Positions 53,174-62,829 are shown, counted from the first letter of the stretch. The stretch is 64,000 nucleotides of DNA from Bradyrhizobium sp. CCGE-LA001 (GCF_000296215.2 NZ_CP013949.1:3899501-3963500); one strand, 5' to 3'. Program-made: numbers and translations. The notes: generated by a model from the sequence alone, not told the origin.

Positions 53174-53445
53174 ATATCTTGATGCGTTTTGAGGGCCGCC
53201 GCAGCGGCGAATCGGTCAGGGCGACTATGCCACTTCTGGCTTGGAAAGGTTATCGCAGGCGCCGGCGAGCGGCGTGGTTGAGAGCCAATCCCGGCGATTT
53301 TACGCCGCAGGCCCGCCAATTCCCGGCAATTTGACGTCTCAGCCCACACAGGGCCGAGCTTTGTGACTTGATGTCACACAAGCCCTTGGCTTACCAGTCC
53401 TTTCATCGGGCAGCACCTTGAGACAGGGCGGAAGGCCAATCTGGA

Positions 53446-53976
53446 ATGGAGCAGTACGCGCACGCCTTGGCCGAATTCGTGCGCGCTCACCAGGCTTGGG
53501 CGGCCCCGATCGTGTTCCTGCTCGCCTTCGGGGAGTCGCTGGCCTTCATCTCGCTACTGGTGCCGGCCTGGGGCGCGCTGGTGGGGATCGGCGCATTGAT
53601 CGGGGCGAGCGGTATCAGCTTTTATCCGGTCTGGATTGCGGGCGGCCTCGGCGCGGCGCTGGGCGATTGGGTCTCCTACTGGTTCGGCTTCCGCTACAAG
53701 GAACGGGTCGCCCAGATGTGGCCGCTCTCGCGCTATCCGGAACTCCTGCCCAAGGGCGAGGCCTTCGTGCGGAGCTGGGGCGTGCCCAGCATCTTCATCG
53801 GCCGCTTCTTCGGCCCCTTGCGCGCCTCGGTGCCGCTCGCGGCGGGCATCTTCGAGATGCCCTACTGGAGCTTCCAGATCGCCAATTTCGTCTCGGCGTT
53901 GATCTGGTCGGCGGCGCTGCTGCTGTTCGGCGACGTGATCGCGAGGCTGATGGAATGGATCTGGCGTCTGATCTGA
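53446..53976 (+). CDS. DedA-family membrane protein
   Basis: A 176-residue protein of the DedA/SNARE-associated family, now linked to undecaprenyl-phosphate or phospholipid flipping. FGESLAFISLLVPAWGALVG has the conserved E, LGAALGDWVSYWFGFRYKER has the GDxxxYxxG motif, and FIGRFFGPLRASVPLAAGIF has the FxGRFxPxxR motif. The last helix ends WIWRLI. Single gene, convergent with an MBL hydrolase. Confidence 0.93.
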   Translation: MEQYAHALAEFVRAHQAWAAPIVFLLAFGESLAFISLLVPAWGALVGIGALIGASGISFYPVWIAGGLGAALGDWVSYWFGFRYKERVAQMWPLSRYPELLPKGEAFVRSWGVPSIFIGRFFGPLRASVPLAAGIFEMPYWSFQIANFVSALIWSAALLLFGDVIARLMEWIWRLI

Positions 53977-54015
53977 CCGGGCAGCGGGGCCGCCCGGTCA
54001 GCGCGTCAAACGCGC

Positions 54016-55011
54016 CTAAAGCGAGGCGTTCCAGATCGAGGGAATCCAGCGAAATCCGTCCTTTTCCTTCTCGACGCGGACGAGACCCGGGAAGGCGGCG
54101 TGGAAGGCCTGGATCGGCATCTTCTCGGCAATGGCCATGTCGTAGAGCTTGCGCCGCGTCTGCTGTGCCAACGGCTTGTCGACGTCCGAGGCGATGTTCC
54201 ATTCGGGATGCTTGACGAACAGGAAGGCCGCACCGGCGGTGATGTCGACCTGCACCAGCACCTTCTCGTTGCCCGAGGCGACGATGAAGGAATTGTGGCC
54301 CGGCGTGTGGCCGGGGCTCGCGATCGAGGTGATGCCCGGCGCCACCTCCTTGCCGGCTTCGTATTGCGTGACCTTGCGGCCGAGCGCGTCGAACACGCGG
54401 CGGATATTCTTGAAATTGTTTTCGAGGATCGGATTGCCCATCCCCTTGCTCATCTCGCCGTCGTCCATCCAGAACTTCCATTCCACCGCCGGCACCATGA
54501 TCTCGGCATTGGGAAACGCGGGCTTGTTTTCGGCTGCCAGCAGGCCATTGATGTGGTCGCCGTGGAAATGAGAGATGACGACGGTGTCCACCGCTGCCCG
54601 GTCGATGGCGGCCGCCGTAAGGTTGTTCTGGAACTGGCCGACCTTGCCCTTGCTCTGCGTGAACTGGTCGGGCCCCAGACCGGTATCGATGACGACGAGC
54701 TTCGGTCCGGTGTTGACGACCACGGGGTTGAACGTATGGGTGACCTTGTCGGTCGGCAGGTGATGTTCGGCGAAGACCTTGTTGATGTCGTCCTTGCTGG
54801 CGCCCGCTGCGTAATTGTCGGTCAGATTGACGGTGGCAACGCCGTCGCAGACCACCGTGACCTGATGGGTGCCGACATTGTAGCGATAAAAGCTCGCATT
54901 CTGCTTGTCGGACAAGGGCGCGGCGGCCTCCACGGGCGAAGTCTTGACGAAAGGCAGGAGCGCCGAGGCGGCGGCGCCGGCTAGCGTTGCGCGACGGGTA
55001 ATCTCGGTCAT
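54016..55011 (-). CDS. Exported metallo-beta-lactamase-fold hydrolase
   Basis: A 331-residue protein starting MTEITRRATLAGAAASALLP at 55011, a Tat signal with twin Arg. The metal site HxHxDH is TVVISHFHGDHINGLLAAEN; further metal ligands are in ASPGHTPGHNSFIV and VQVDITAGAAFLF. It resembles lactonase-type or N-acyl-homoserine-lactonase-like MBL enzymes but the substrate is not given by sequence. The gap to the PaiB gene contains three imperfect direct repeats. Confidence 0.88.
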   Translation of the reverse strand: MTEITRRATLAGAAASALLPFVKTSPVEAAAPLSDKQNASFYRYNVGTHQVTVVCDGVATVNLTDNYAAGASKDDINKVFAEHHLPTDKVTHTFNPVVVNTGPKLVVIDTGLGPDQFTQSKGKVGQFQNNLTAAAIDRAAVDTVVISHFHGDHINGLLAAENKPAFPNAEIMVPAVEWKFWMDDGEMSKGMGNPILENNFKNIRRVFDALGRKVTQYEAGKEVAPGITSIASPGHTPGHNSFIVASGNEKVLVQVDITAGAAFLFVKHPEWNIASDVDKPLAQQTRRKLYDMAIAEKMPIQAFHAAFPGLVRVEKEKDGFRWIPSIWNASL

Positions 55012-55423
55012 GGCGATGTCCTGGGGCTGGTTATGACAGGCTTGGACCGGCGGGGTTGTGGCGCGTCGGTCCTTCTCTGGAACCCCCATTACTACTGGAA
55101 ATTCCGAGGCAGGCCGATGACATCCGTGCGGCACTCTGCCGTCACGCGTGTATCACTCTGCCATCGCGCGGTGCGGCATCCTGCCGTCCCGCCGGACCGA
55201 TTTGCTCTTGACCATGGAACCCCGTGGCCTTATAGCCGCGCGCCATGATCAACGCCGCGACCATTCTGTTCGCCCGTCGCCGCCGCCGCAGCTTAGCGGT
55301 TTGGGCGGTCGATCGCGTTTGAGATCATCGTCTTTGCCGCTGGATCCGATCCGCGGCATTCTCTCTCCTGTCAGCGCGATCTGATCCGGCGGCTCCCCCG
55401 AGGAGGCCCAGCAGGAGACCACG
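55012..55423. other. Divergent regulatory region with direct repeats
   Basis: The 412 bases separate the MBL gene from the PaiB-like gene. Besides three 22-23-base repeats (55126-55193) there is no gene that I can support; promoters for both sides must lie here. Confidence 0.45.
55126..55193. repeat. Three imperfect 22-23-bp tandem repeats
   Basis: Units start at 55126, 55148 and 55171: GTGCGGCACTCTGCCGTCAC, GTGTATCACTCTGCCATCGC, GTGCGGCATCCTGCCGTCCC. The common core is CAYYCTGCCRTC. Spacing near two helix turns suggests stacked protein binding. Confidence 0.6.
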
Positions 55424-56089
55424 ATGTACACGCCACCCTTTTTCAAGCAGGACCGCGCCGCGAGCCTGAAATTCGCCGAGGAGCGCGGCTTCGGCACCAT
55501 GTGTGCCTTCGACGGCCACAAGCCGGTCGCGTCCCCTCTGCCGTTCTATCTGACTTACGCCGCGGACGGCACGCCGCAGGCCGCCTTTCATGTCGCCCGT
55601 CACAATCCGCTGCTAAAGCTTGCGGGTGGCGATGCGTCCTGGCTGCTCGCGGTCAACGGCCCCGATGCCTATGTATCGCCGGACTGGTACGTCTCGCCGG
55701 ACCAGGTTCCGACCTGGCTCTACCAGTCCGTGCATCTCAGCGGCCCAGTGCGGCTCTTGTCGGACGATGAGCTGGCGCTGCAGATCGACACGCTCAGCGA
55801 CAAGTTCGAGAACTGGCTCTTGCCGAAAAAGCCGTGGACATCGGCCAAGATGACGGCAGGCCGGCTCGAAGCGATGAAGAAGGGGATCGTTGGGCTGGTC
55901 ATGACTGTCGAGGAGGTCGAAGGCAGCTTCAAGCTGAACCAGCACAAGTCGGACGCCGACTATGCGGCGATCGCGAACGCGCTTGGCGGCGGTGATGCCG
56001 ACGCCAAGCAGATCTCACAATTGATGCGGCAGGCAAGGCCGCAGGTTTTCGCAGACGACACGAACATGCTCGAAGGGAGCGCACCATGA
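55424..56089 (+). CDS. FMN-binding negative transcriptional regulator, PaiB type
   Basis: A 221-residue PaiB-like protein (split-barrel flavin fold). MYTPPFFKQDRAASLKFAEE is the typical start; FGTMCAFDGHKPVASPLPFY, VYQSVHLSGPVRLL-like WLYQSVHLSGPVR and a C-terminal FKLNQHKSDADYAAIANAL are conserved. In Bacillus PaiB is tied to protease and sporulation control; the role here is unknown. Its TGA overlaps the argC ATG, so the two genes are coupled. Confidence 0.9.
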   Translation: MYTPPFFKQDRAASLKFAEERGFGTMCAFDGHKPVASPLPFYLTYAADGTPQAAFHVARHNPLLKLAGGDASWLLAVNGPDAYVSPDWYVSPDQVPTWLYQSVHLSGPVRLLSDDELALQIDTLSDKFENWLLPKKPWTSAKMTAGRLEAMKKGIVGLVMTVEEVEGSFKLNQHKSDADYAAIANALGGGDADAKQISQLMRQARPQVFADDTNMLEGSAP

Positions 56090-57069
56090 GCCTCGCTGAC
56101 ACCACGAAAGCCCCGACCACCAGCGTGGCCAAGAAGCCCGCGACCGTCTTCGTCGACGGCGGCTCCGGCACCACCGGGCTCGGCATCAACGAGCGGCTGA
56201 AGCTCCAGAACGACGTCGTCGTGAAGACGATTGCCGACGACAAGCGCAAGGATCCTGCGGCCAAGAAGGCGCTGATGCAGGAGGTGGATCTCGTCATCCT
56301 CTGTCTACCCGACGATGCCGCAAAGGAAACCGTCGCGCTGGTCGACAGCATGGGCGCGTCCGCGCCGAAAGTGCTCGACGCCTCGACCGCCTATCGGGTC
56401 GCGCCCGACTGGGCCTACGGCTTTCCCGAGCTGACGGCCGACCAAGCCGGAAAGATCAAGGCCGCGAAGAAGGTCTCCAATCCCGGCTGCTATCCGACCG
56501 GCGCGATCGCGCTGTTGCGGCCGATCGTCGATGCCGGTCTGCTGCCGCCTGACCATCCCGTCACCGTCAACGCGGTGAGCGGCTATTCCGGCGGCGGCAA
56601 GTCGATGATCGCGAGCTTCGAAGACGGCAGCGCGCCGTCCTTCGAGCTCTACGGCCTGGGCTTCGAGCACAAGCATCTGCCGGAGATGCAGCTCTATTCG
56701 AACCTGACGCGGCGGCCGATCTTCATTCCCTCGGTCGGCAACTACCGCCAGGGCATGCTGGTCTCGGTGCCGCTCCAGCTCGACACGTTGCCGGGCAAGC
56801 CTGGCGGTGCCGATCTCCAAGCGGCGCTCGCCAAGCGCTACGCCGGCTCGAAATACGTCAAGGTGATGCCGCTCCAGAACGAGGCGGCCAAGGGCGGCCG
56901 GCTCGAGCCGGAGGCGCTGAACGAGACCAACATGCTCGAGCTCTACGTCTTCGCCAGCGACAAATATCATCAGGCCTTGCTGGTCGCGCGCCTCGACAAT
57001 CTCGGCAAGGGCGCCTCGGGCGCAGCCGTGCAGAACATGCGGCTGATGCTGGGATTGCCGGAGGAGTAG
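56086..57069 (+). CDS. argC: N-acetyl-gamma-glutamyl-phosphate reductase, type 2
   Basis: A 327-residue NADPH enzyme of arginine synthesis. The short type 2 form: TVFVDGGSGTTGLGINERLK near the start, the catalytic Cys in VSNPGCYPTGAIALLRPI, and EHKHLPEMQLYSNLTRRPIF. The first 20 residues (TKAPTTSVAKKPA) are an extra, likely unstructured tail. It overlaps the paiB-like gene by four bases. Confidence 0.94.
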   Translation: MSLADTTKAPTTSVAKKPATVFVDGGSGTTGLGINERLKLQNDVVVKTIADDKRKDPAAKKALMQEVDLVILCLPDDAAKETVALVDSMGASAPKVLDASTAYRVAPDWAYGFPELTADQAGKIKAAKKVSNPGCYPTGAIALLRPIVDAGLLPPDHPVTVNAVSGYSGGGKSMIASFEDGSAPSFELYGLGFEHKHLPEMQLYSNLTRRPIFIPSVGNYRQGMLVSVPLQLDTLPGKPGGADLQAALAKRYAGSKYVKVMPLQNEAAKGGRLEPEALNETNMLELYVFASDKYHQALLVARLDNLGKGASGAAVQNMRLMLGLPEE

Positions 57070-57078
57070 GGCAGGTTT

Positions 57079-57193
57079 GTGCCCGGACGCAGCGCAGCGC
57101 CACTTAGCGATGCACTGCAGAGCCGGGGCCCAAGGCTGCTGCATCGTATGCGGCGTTCTGGGTCCCGGCTCGCGCTTTGCGCGTCCGGGACAC
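57079..57193. repeat. Dispersed inverted repeat
   Basis: GTGCCCGGACGC at the left end mirrors GCGTCCGGGACAC at the right end. Inside, GCAGAGCCGGGGCCCA mirrors TGGGTCCCGGCTCGC. A known style of Bradyrhizobium intergenic repeat (memory), between convergent argC and MAPEG genes. Confidence 0.8.
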
Positions 57194-57197
57194 GAAC

Positions 57198-57596
57198 TCA
57201 AAACACCCTGAAGATCGCCAGCGCCAGCACGGCCTGGGCGAGGAAGCCGACGGTGAAGGCGAGCGTGCGGAACACCGGGATGCCGATCGCATAGACGATG
57301 AGATGCGCGACGCGGGACCAGAAATAGACGGCGCAGGCGAGCACGGTCCATTTCGTGGAATAGTCGATCGCATTCAGGATCAGCACCAGCGGCGCGAAGA
57401 TCACGAGATTCTCGACCGCATTGTCGTGCGCGAACATCAGGCGGTTGGCCCACTCCGCCTGCGGCTTGTCGCCACGTGAGGGGTTGGCCATGGCGCCGGT
57501 GAGGCCGCGAACCTGGCAGCGGTTGATGATGTAGGGGATCCAGAGGATTCCGGTCAGGATCACCGTCAGTGTCAGCCAGAACAATTCGCGCGTCAT
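57198..57596 (-). CDS. MAPEG-family membrane protein
   Basis: A 132-residue protein with four membrane helices: LFWLTLTVILTGILWIPYII, RLMFAHDNAVENLVIFAPLV, FWSRVAHLIVYAIGIPVFRT and LAFTVGFLAQAVLALAIF. RANRLMFAHDNAVENL-type sequence is the MAPEG glutathione-binding signature. Possibly glutathione-dependent, substrate unknown. Confidence 0.9.
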   Translation of the reverse strand: MTRELFWLTLTVILTGILWIPYIINRCQVRGLTGAMANPSRGDKPQAEWANRLMFAHDNAVENLVIFAPLVLILNAIDYSTKWTVLACAVYFWSRVAHLIVYAIGIPVFRTLAFTVGFLAQAVLALAIFRVF

Positions 57597-57663
57597 AGTC
57601 CGGTCCCCTCTGTCGTCGCAGCTGCGTTGAGAGCGAGTCTATACAAGAGCGTGTCAGAGTCCG

Positions 57664-59484
57664 CTATGCGCGAACCCTGACATAGCTGCCTGGCGCGTCC
57701 TCGATCGGCGGGAAGGCGTCGTTGCCGACGGCGCGCGCCGGAACCTCTTCAGGATCGAGTTCGCCGAGCCATTGGCGCCAGTCCGGCCACCACGAGCCCT
57801 TGTGCTCGACGGCGCCGTTCATCCACTGCGCGACGTTGGCGTCCTTGACGTTGTCGTTGGTCCAGTACTGATACTTGTTCGAGGCCGGCGGATTGACGAC
57901 GCCGGCGATGTGGCCCGAACCCGACAGCACGTATTTCACCGGACCGCCGAAGAACTGCGAGCCGTATAGCACCGATTCCGCCGGGGCGATGTGATCCTCG
58001 CGGGTGGCGAGGTTGTAGACGGGCACCTTCACCTTGGAGAGATCGAGCAGCGTGTTGTCCAGCACCATCGTGCCGGTGGAGAGCCGGTTCTCCAGATAGC
58101 AGTTGCGCAGGTAGTAGGAATGGTTCGCGTGGGTCATCCGCGTCGCATCGGAATTCCAGTGCAACAGGTCGAAGGCGCTCGGCTGCTGGCCCTTCAGATA
58201 GTTGCTGACGACATAGGACCAGATCAGATCGTTGGAGCGCAGCATGTTGAAGGCCATCGCCATCTTCGAGCCTTCGAGCACGCCGGCCGTCTTCATGTCC
58301 TGCTCGAGCGCTGCGATCTGCTCCTCGTCGACGAACACCAGGAGATCGCCGGCATGGGTGAAGTCGACCTGCGCCGCGAAGAACGTCGCAGACGCCACGC
58401 GCTGGCGGCGCTTCTCGGCGAGCCAGGCCAGGGTGGTTGCGAGCATCGTGCCGCCGACGCAATAGCCGGCGGTGTGCACCTTCATCTCGCCGGTGATCTT
58501 CTCGATCACGTCCATCGCCGTGAGCGGGCCCTGCTTCATGTAGTCTTCCCAGCTCTTGTTGCCGAGCCGCTTGTCGGGATTGACCCATGAGATCACGAAC
58601 ACGGTGATGCCCTGGTCGACGCACCACTTGATGTAGGATTTCTCCGGCTTGAGATCGAGAATGTAGAACTTGTTGATCCAGGGCGGCAGGATCAGGAGCG
58701 GGGTGCGCAGCACTGTCTCCGTGGTCGGCGAATACTGGATCAGCTGCATCATCTCGTTCTGATAGATCACCTTGCCCGGCGTCGTCGCCATGTTGACGCC
58801 GACGACGAGATTGTCCGGATTGGACTGGCGGATCTTCAGCATGCCTTTGCCGGCCGCGATGTCCTCGGCCAGCATCGTCAGGCCGCGCGCGAGGTTCTCG
58901 CCGCTGGACGCCATCGTCTCGCGCAGCACCTCCGGATTGGTCAGCACGAAGTTCGATGGCGAGAGCGCATTGGTGACCTGCTGCACGTAGAACTCGGCCT
59001 TGCGGCGCGTGTGCGGATCGAGGCCTTCGGCGTCGCGCACCAGCTCCTGCGCCCATTTGGTCGTGAGCAGATAGAGCTGCAGCACGAAATCGAAGAACTG
59101 GTTCGACTTCCATTCCGGATCGGCAAAGCGCTTGTCGCGCGGCGAGGGCGCGATCGCGGGCTCCACGTCCTGGCCGGCCATGCGGCGCACCGCCGAGCCC
59201 CAGAGGTCGAGATAGTCCTTGGCGAGCTTGGTCTGCAGATCGGAGGAGCGGGACGCATCCGACAGCCAGTACTCGGCGACCGAGGTGAAGGTCTTGACGA
59301 TCTCCGTAAGCTCGGCCGGCGGGCGATCCTGCACCTCGCCGCTCTCGCGCGGCTTGAGGTAGGCGGCGAGCGCTTTGCCGCCGCTCTCCATCGCCCGCGC
59401 GACATTCATCGCGAAAGCTTCGGCATCGAACTTCGTCTCGAACTTGCTGCCGGATTTGGGCGTGTCGGTTGTGACAGTACTCAT
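57664..59484 (-). CDS. phaC: Class I poly(3-hydroxyalkanoate) synthase
   Basis: The 606-residue enzyme polymerises hydroxyacyl-CoA into storage granules. The N-terminal domain contains KRFADPEWKSNQFFDFVLQL. In the alpha/beta core TPLLILPPWINKFYILDLKP is conserved; the nucleophile box is AGYCVGGTMLATTLAWL with Cys, the Asp is in NLATREDHIAPAESV and the His in VLSGSGHIAGVVNPPA. Length is typical for class I. No phasin or phaAB genes are adjacent. Divergent from a lipoprotein gene. Confidence 0.95.
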   Translation of the reverse strand: MSTVTTDTPKSGSKFETKFDAEAFAMNVARAMESGGKALAAYLKPRESGEVQDRPPAELTEIVKTFTSVAEYWLSDASRSSDLQTKLAKDYLDLWGSAVRRMAGQDVEPAIAPSPRDKRFADPEWKSNQFFDFVLQLYLLTTKWAQELVRDAEGLDPHTRRKAEFYVQQVTNALSPSNFVLTNPEVLRETMASSGENLARGLTMLAEDIAAGKGMLKIRQSNPDNLVVGVNMATTPGKVIYQNEMMQLIQYSPTTETVLRTPLLILPPWINKFYILDLKPEKSYIKWCVDQGITVFVISWVNPDKRLGNKSWEDYMKQGPLTAMDVIEKITGEMKVHTAGYCVGGTMLATTLAWLAEKRRQRVASATFFAAQVDFTHAGDLLVFVDEEQIAALEQDMKTAGVLEGSKMAMAFNMLRSNDLIWSYVVSNYLKGQQPSAFDLLHWNSDATRMTHANHSYYLRNCYLENRLSTGTMVLDNTLLDLSKVKVPVYNLATREDHIAPAESVLYGSQFFGGPVKYVLSGSGHIAGVVNPPASNKYQYWTNDNVKDANVAQWMNGAVEHKGSWWPDWRQWLGELDPEEVPARAVGNDAFPPIEDAPGSYVRVRA

Positions 59485-59737
59485 GCGCAGAACAGTAACG
59501 ATTCATTCCGTATTCGTCACCGCGAAGCTCGCATGTTTGGCGTTAAACACTCTCGAAGATGTGTTGCAGTGCGACAAAAATTCCTGGTTCCGTCACAATC
59601 GGGCCGCACCGCTCGGCTTGGTGGTGCCGGGCTATTTTGTCGCTCATGCCATTTGGGCAGCAATGGTTTGAGCTTGAGTGCGGTCTTGGGTAAGGTTGCC
59701 CGGGGCCGTGCTTTGGGACGAGTAGGGGATTTCCCAA

Positions 59738-60013
59738 GTGTTCGCGTTATGGGACCTGCAAAAGGCGCTGCCGATCCGCGGCGCGCTGTTGATCATGGCG
59801 CTTGTTCTGGGCGGCTGCTCGAGCCAGCTTGCCGACATGACGCCTGGGGATGCGCAGGCGCATCCCCGGGAGCCGGGCAGCTATCTGCCCGTGCATGATC
59901 TGCCGCCGGATCGCGATCAGGCGGTCATCCCGCCTGATCAGCGCGCCAAGATAGAAGCCGAGCTCGCCGCTGCGCGCGATCGCCAGGCCGTCGCTACCAA
60001 GGACGCCAAGTAA
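59738..60013 (+). CDS. Small lipoprotein
   Basis: A 91-residue protein with a GTG start after AGGGG. The lipobox is LVLGGCSSQ with the modified Cys at residue 27. The mature part is Pro/Ala/Asp-rich (LPVHDLPPDRDQAVIPPDQR) and ends in a short charged helix (RAKIEAELAAARDRQAV). I recall similar lipoproteins next to aminotransferase genes in Bradyrhizobium. Function unknown. Confidence 0.82.
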   Translation: MFALWDLQKALPIRGALLIMALVLGGCSSQLADMTPGDAQAHPREPGSYLPVHDLPPDRDQAVIPPDQRAKIEAELAAARDRQAVATKDAK

Positions 60014-60262
60014 GCGGAGCGTAAGGCGAGTGGGCGCGAGTACGTGTGACGGTGCAAGGTAATCGCTGGCGCCCCCGTCTTGCCGTGCTAAAAGACCTCA
60101 GTTCAGCCGAGAGTCAGGGCGAACGACTTCAGTCCTCGTCGTTGAATGTTGCTCTAAGTCTTTGAATTTGAGTAAGTTTCACGAAGGAATGAGCGCCTTT
60201 CCCGAGCGGCCGTCGTGGCCTGTCGATTCTGTCCTGACCGGTTGCCCGGAGCCCAGAGAGCC

Positions 60263-61483
60263 ATGGAAGATTTTTACCGCATCCGCCGCCTGCCGCCTTA
60301 CGTGTTCGAACAGGTCAACCGGGCCAAGGCGGCCGCGCGGAATGCCGGCGCCGACATCATCGACCTCGGCATGGGCAATCCGGACCTGCCGGCCCCGCCG
60401 CATGTGCTCGAGAAGCTGAAGGAGACACTCGGCAAGCCGCGCACCGATCGCTACTCGGCCTCCCGCGGCATCCCGGGGCTGCGCAGGGCCCAGGCCGCCT
60501 ATTATGCCCGCCGCTTCGGCGTGAAGCTCAATCCCGACACCGAGGTCGTGGCGACGCTCGGCTCCAAGGAGGGCTTTGCCAATGTGGCGCAGGCCATCAC
60601 CGCGCCCGGCGATGTCATCCTCTGTCCGAACCCGAGCTATCCGATTCACGCCTTCGGCTTCCTGATGGCAGGCGGTGTGATCCGCTCCGTACCCTCCGAG
60701 CCGACGCCGCAATTCTTCGAGGCGGCGGAGCGGGCGATCATCCATTCGATCCCCAAGCCGCTGGCGCTCGTCGTCTGCTACCCCTCGAACCCGACCGCCT
60801 ATGTCGCGAGCCTCGATTTCTACAAGGACCTCGTCGCGTTCGCAAAGAAGCACGAGATCCTGATCCTGTCCGATCTCGCCTATGCCGAGGTCTATTTCGA
60901 CGAGAGCAATCCGCCGCCCTCGGTGCTTCAGGTGCCGGGCGCGATGGACGTCACCATCGAGTTCACCTCGATGTCGAAGACCTATTCAATGGCGGGCTGG
61001 CGCATGGGCTTCGCGGTCGGCAATGAGCGCGTGATCGCGGCCCTCGCCCGCGTCAAATCCTATCTCGACTACGGCGCCTTCACGCCGGTTCAGGTCGCCG
61101 CGACCGCGGCGCTGAACGGCCCGGATGATTGCATCAAGGAGATGCGCGACACCTACCGCAAGCGCCGCGACGCGCTGGTGGAATCGTTCGGCCGTGCCGG
61201 CTGGGAGATCCCGCCGCCGGAGGCCTCGATGTTCGCCTGGGTGCCGCTGCCGGAAGCTTTCCGCAGCGTCGGCAGCATGCAGTTCGCAACGCTGATGGTG
61301 GAAAAGTCCGGCGTCGCGGTCTCGCCCGGCGTCGGCTTCGGCGAGCATGGCGAAGGATATGTCCGTATCGCCATGGTGGAAAACGAGCAACGGATCAGGC
61401 AGGCCGCGCGCGGCGTGCGCCGCTTCCTTGAAAGCGGCATCGAAACGTTGCACAACGTCGTTCCGCTCGCCAATCGGCGCTAA
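60263..61483 (+). CDS. PLP aminotransferase, class I (AlaC-like)
   Basis: A 406-residue aminotransferase starting MEDFYRIRRLPPYVFEQVNR at 60263, after CAGAGAG. PDxPAP-type MGNPDLPAPPHVLEKL, VVCYPSNPTAYVASLDFY and the PLP lysine in TSMSKTYSMAGWRMGFAVGN are conserved, and the C-terminus has the Arg in YVRIAMVENEQRI. It fits the AlaC / LL-DAP-aminotransferase-like group. It is followed after 29 bases by hom, so a role in the aspartate or alanine family is likely. Confidence 0.9.
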   Translation: MEDFYRIRRLPPYVFEQVNRAKAAARNAGADIIDLGMGNPDLPAPPHVLEKLKETLGKPRTDRYSASRGIPGLRRAQAAYYARRFGVKLNPDTEVVATLGSKEGFANVAQAITAPGDVILCPNPSYPIHAFGFLMAGGVIRSVPSEPTPQFFEAAERAIIHSIPKPLALVVCYPSNPTAYVASLDFYKDLVAFAKKHEILILSDLAYAEVYFDESNPPPSVLQVPGAMDVTIEFTSMSKTYSMAGWRMGFAVGNERVIAALARVKSYLDYGAFTPVQVAATAALNGPDDCIKEMRDTYRKRRDALVESFGRAGWEIPPPEASMFAWVPLPEAFRSVGSMQFATLMVEKSGVAVSPGVGFGEHGEGYVRIAMVENEQRIRQAARGVRRFLESGIETLHNVVPLANRR

Positions 61484-61512
61484 TTCTCTTCGACGGGTTT
61501 TCGAAAAGCATC

Positions 61513-62829
61513 ATGGTTGCACCCCTGAAAGTGGGCATAGCGGGGCTCGGCACCGTGGGTGCCGAAGTCGTCCGTTTGATCGAAACGCAGGCGCGCGTGC
61601 TCGCGGGCCGCAGCGGCCGCGGCATCCGCGTCGTCGCCGTCACGGCGCGCTCGAAGGCGAAGAAGCGCGGCGTCGACCTGCGCGGCATCGACTGGGCGAA
61701 GGATCCGATGGCGCTTGCGACCCACCCCGAGGTCGATTGCTTCGTCGAACTGATGGGCGGCGCCGGCGATCCCGCGTTGTCCGCGGTGGACGCCGCGCTC
61801 ACCGCCGGCAAGTCGGTCGTCACCGCCAACAAGGCGCTGCTCGCCAAGCACGGCCTCAAGCTCGCCAAGGCAGCTGAGAAGAACGGCGGCGCGCTGAATT
61901 TTGAGGCAGCTGTCGGCGCCGCGATCCCCGTCATCAAGACGTTGCGCGAAGGTCTTGCCGGAACCGGCATCAACCGCGTCTACGGCATCCTCAACGGCAC
62001 CTGCAATTACATCCTGACCCGGATGGAGCAGGAGGGGCTGTCCTTCGCCGAATGCCTCAAAGACGCGCAGCGGCTTGGCTATGCCGAGGCCAATCCGTCC
62101 TTCGATGTCGACGGCCACGACACCGCGCAGAAACTCGCCATTCTCGCCAGCCTCGCGTTCGGCACGAAAGTTGCTCAAAGCGCGGTGTATGTGGAAGGCA
62201 TCTCATCCATCGCGCCGGAAGATCTGCGCGCCGCCGACGATCTCGGTTACAGGCTCAAACTGCTCGGCGTTGCGGTTCGCACCGCCAAGGGCATCGAGCA
62301 GCGCGTGCACCCGACCATGGTGCCGAAATCCTCCTCGATCGCGCAGGTGATGGGTGTCACCAATGCGGTCACGATCGACGGCGAGGGGATTCCGCCGATC
62401 ACGCTGGTCGGCCCCGGTGCGGGGGGAGCGGCGACCGCATCCGCTGTGGTCGCCGACATCGCCGACGTCGCGCGCGGCATCCGCGCCAATCCGTTCGGCC
62501 GGCCGATCTCGCAGCTGCGCGACACCCAGAAGGCACCGATGGAGCGGCATGAAGGCGGCTACTACATCCGCCTGCTCGCGCGCGACTTCCCCGGCACGGC
62601 GGCCGCGATCGCGACGCGGCTTGCCGAGCAGAAGATTTCGATCGAGTCGATCGTGCAGCGTCATCCCAATGGCGGCGCTGCGCCGGCCGACGGCAAGGCG
62701 GTCCCCGTGCCCGTCATCCTGATTACCTATGCGACGCACGAGGACGCCGTGCGCCGCGCGCTCGCCGCCGTACAGAAGGACAAGGTGATCAGCGGACGGC
62801 CGCAGGTGATCCGGATCGAGAAGAACTAG
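61513..62829 (+). CDS. hom: Homoserine dehydrogenase
   Basis: A 438-residue enzyme reducing aspartate semialdehyde to homoserine for threonine and methionine. The NAD(P) motif is VGIAGLGTVGAEVVRLIE; VVTANKALLAKHGLKLAKAA and the catalytic GILNGTCNYILTRMEQEGLS with PSFDVDGHDTAQKLAILASL are intact. The C-terminal ~90 residues (YYIRLLARDFPGTAAAIATR) are an ACT domain, probably for threonine feedback. glpX follows. Confidence 0.95.
   Translation: MVAPLKVGIAGLGTVGAEVVRLIETQARVLAGRSGRGIRVVAVTARSKAKKRGVDLRGIDWAKDPMALATHPEVDCFVELMGGAGDPALSAVDAALTAGKSVVTANKALLAKHGLKLAKAAEKNGGALNFEAAVGAAIPVIKTLREGLAGTGINRVYGILNGTCNYILTRMEQEGLSFAECLKDAQRLGYAEANPSFDVDGHDTAQKLAILASLAFGTKVAQSAVYVEGISSIAPEDLRAADDLGYRLKLLGVAVRTAKGIEQRVHPTMVPKSSSIAQVMGVTNAVTIDGEGIPPITLVGPGAGGAATASAVVADIADVARGIRANPFGRPISQLRDTQKAPMERHEGGYYIRLLARDFPGTAAAIATRLAEQKISIESIVQRHPNGGAAPADGKAVPVPVILITYATHEDAVRRALAAVQKDKVISGRPQVIRIEKN

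Noticed and set aside
51431..53182. Long plus-strand open frame opposite parE
   Set aside because: Antisense shadow; parE motifs are clear on the other strand.
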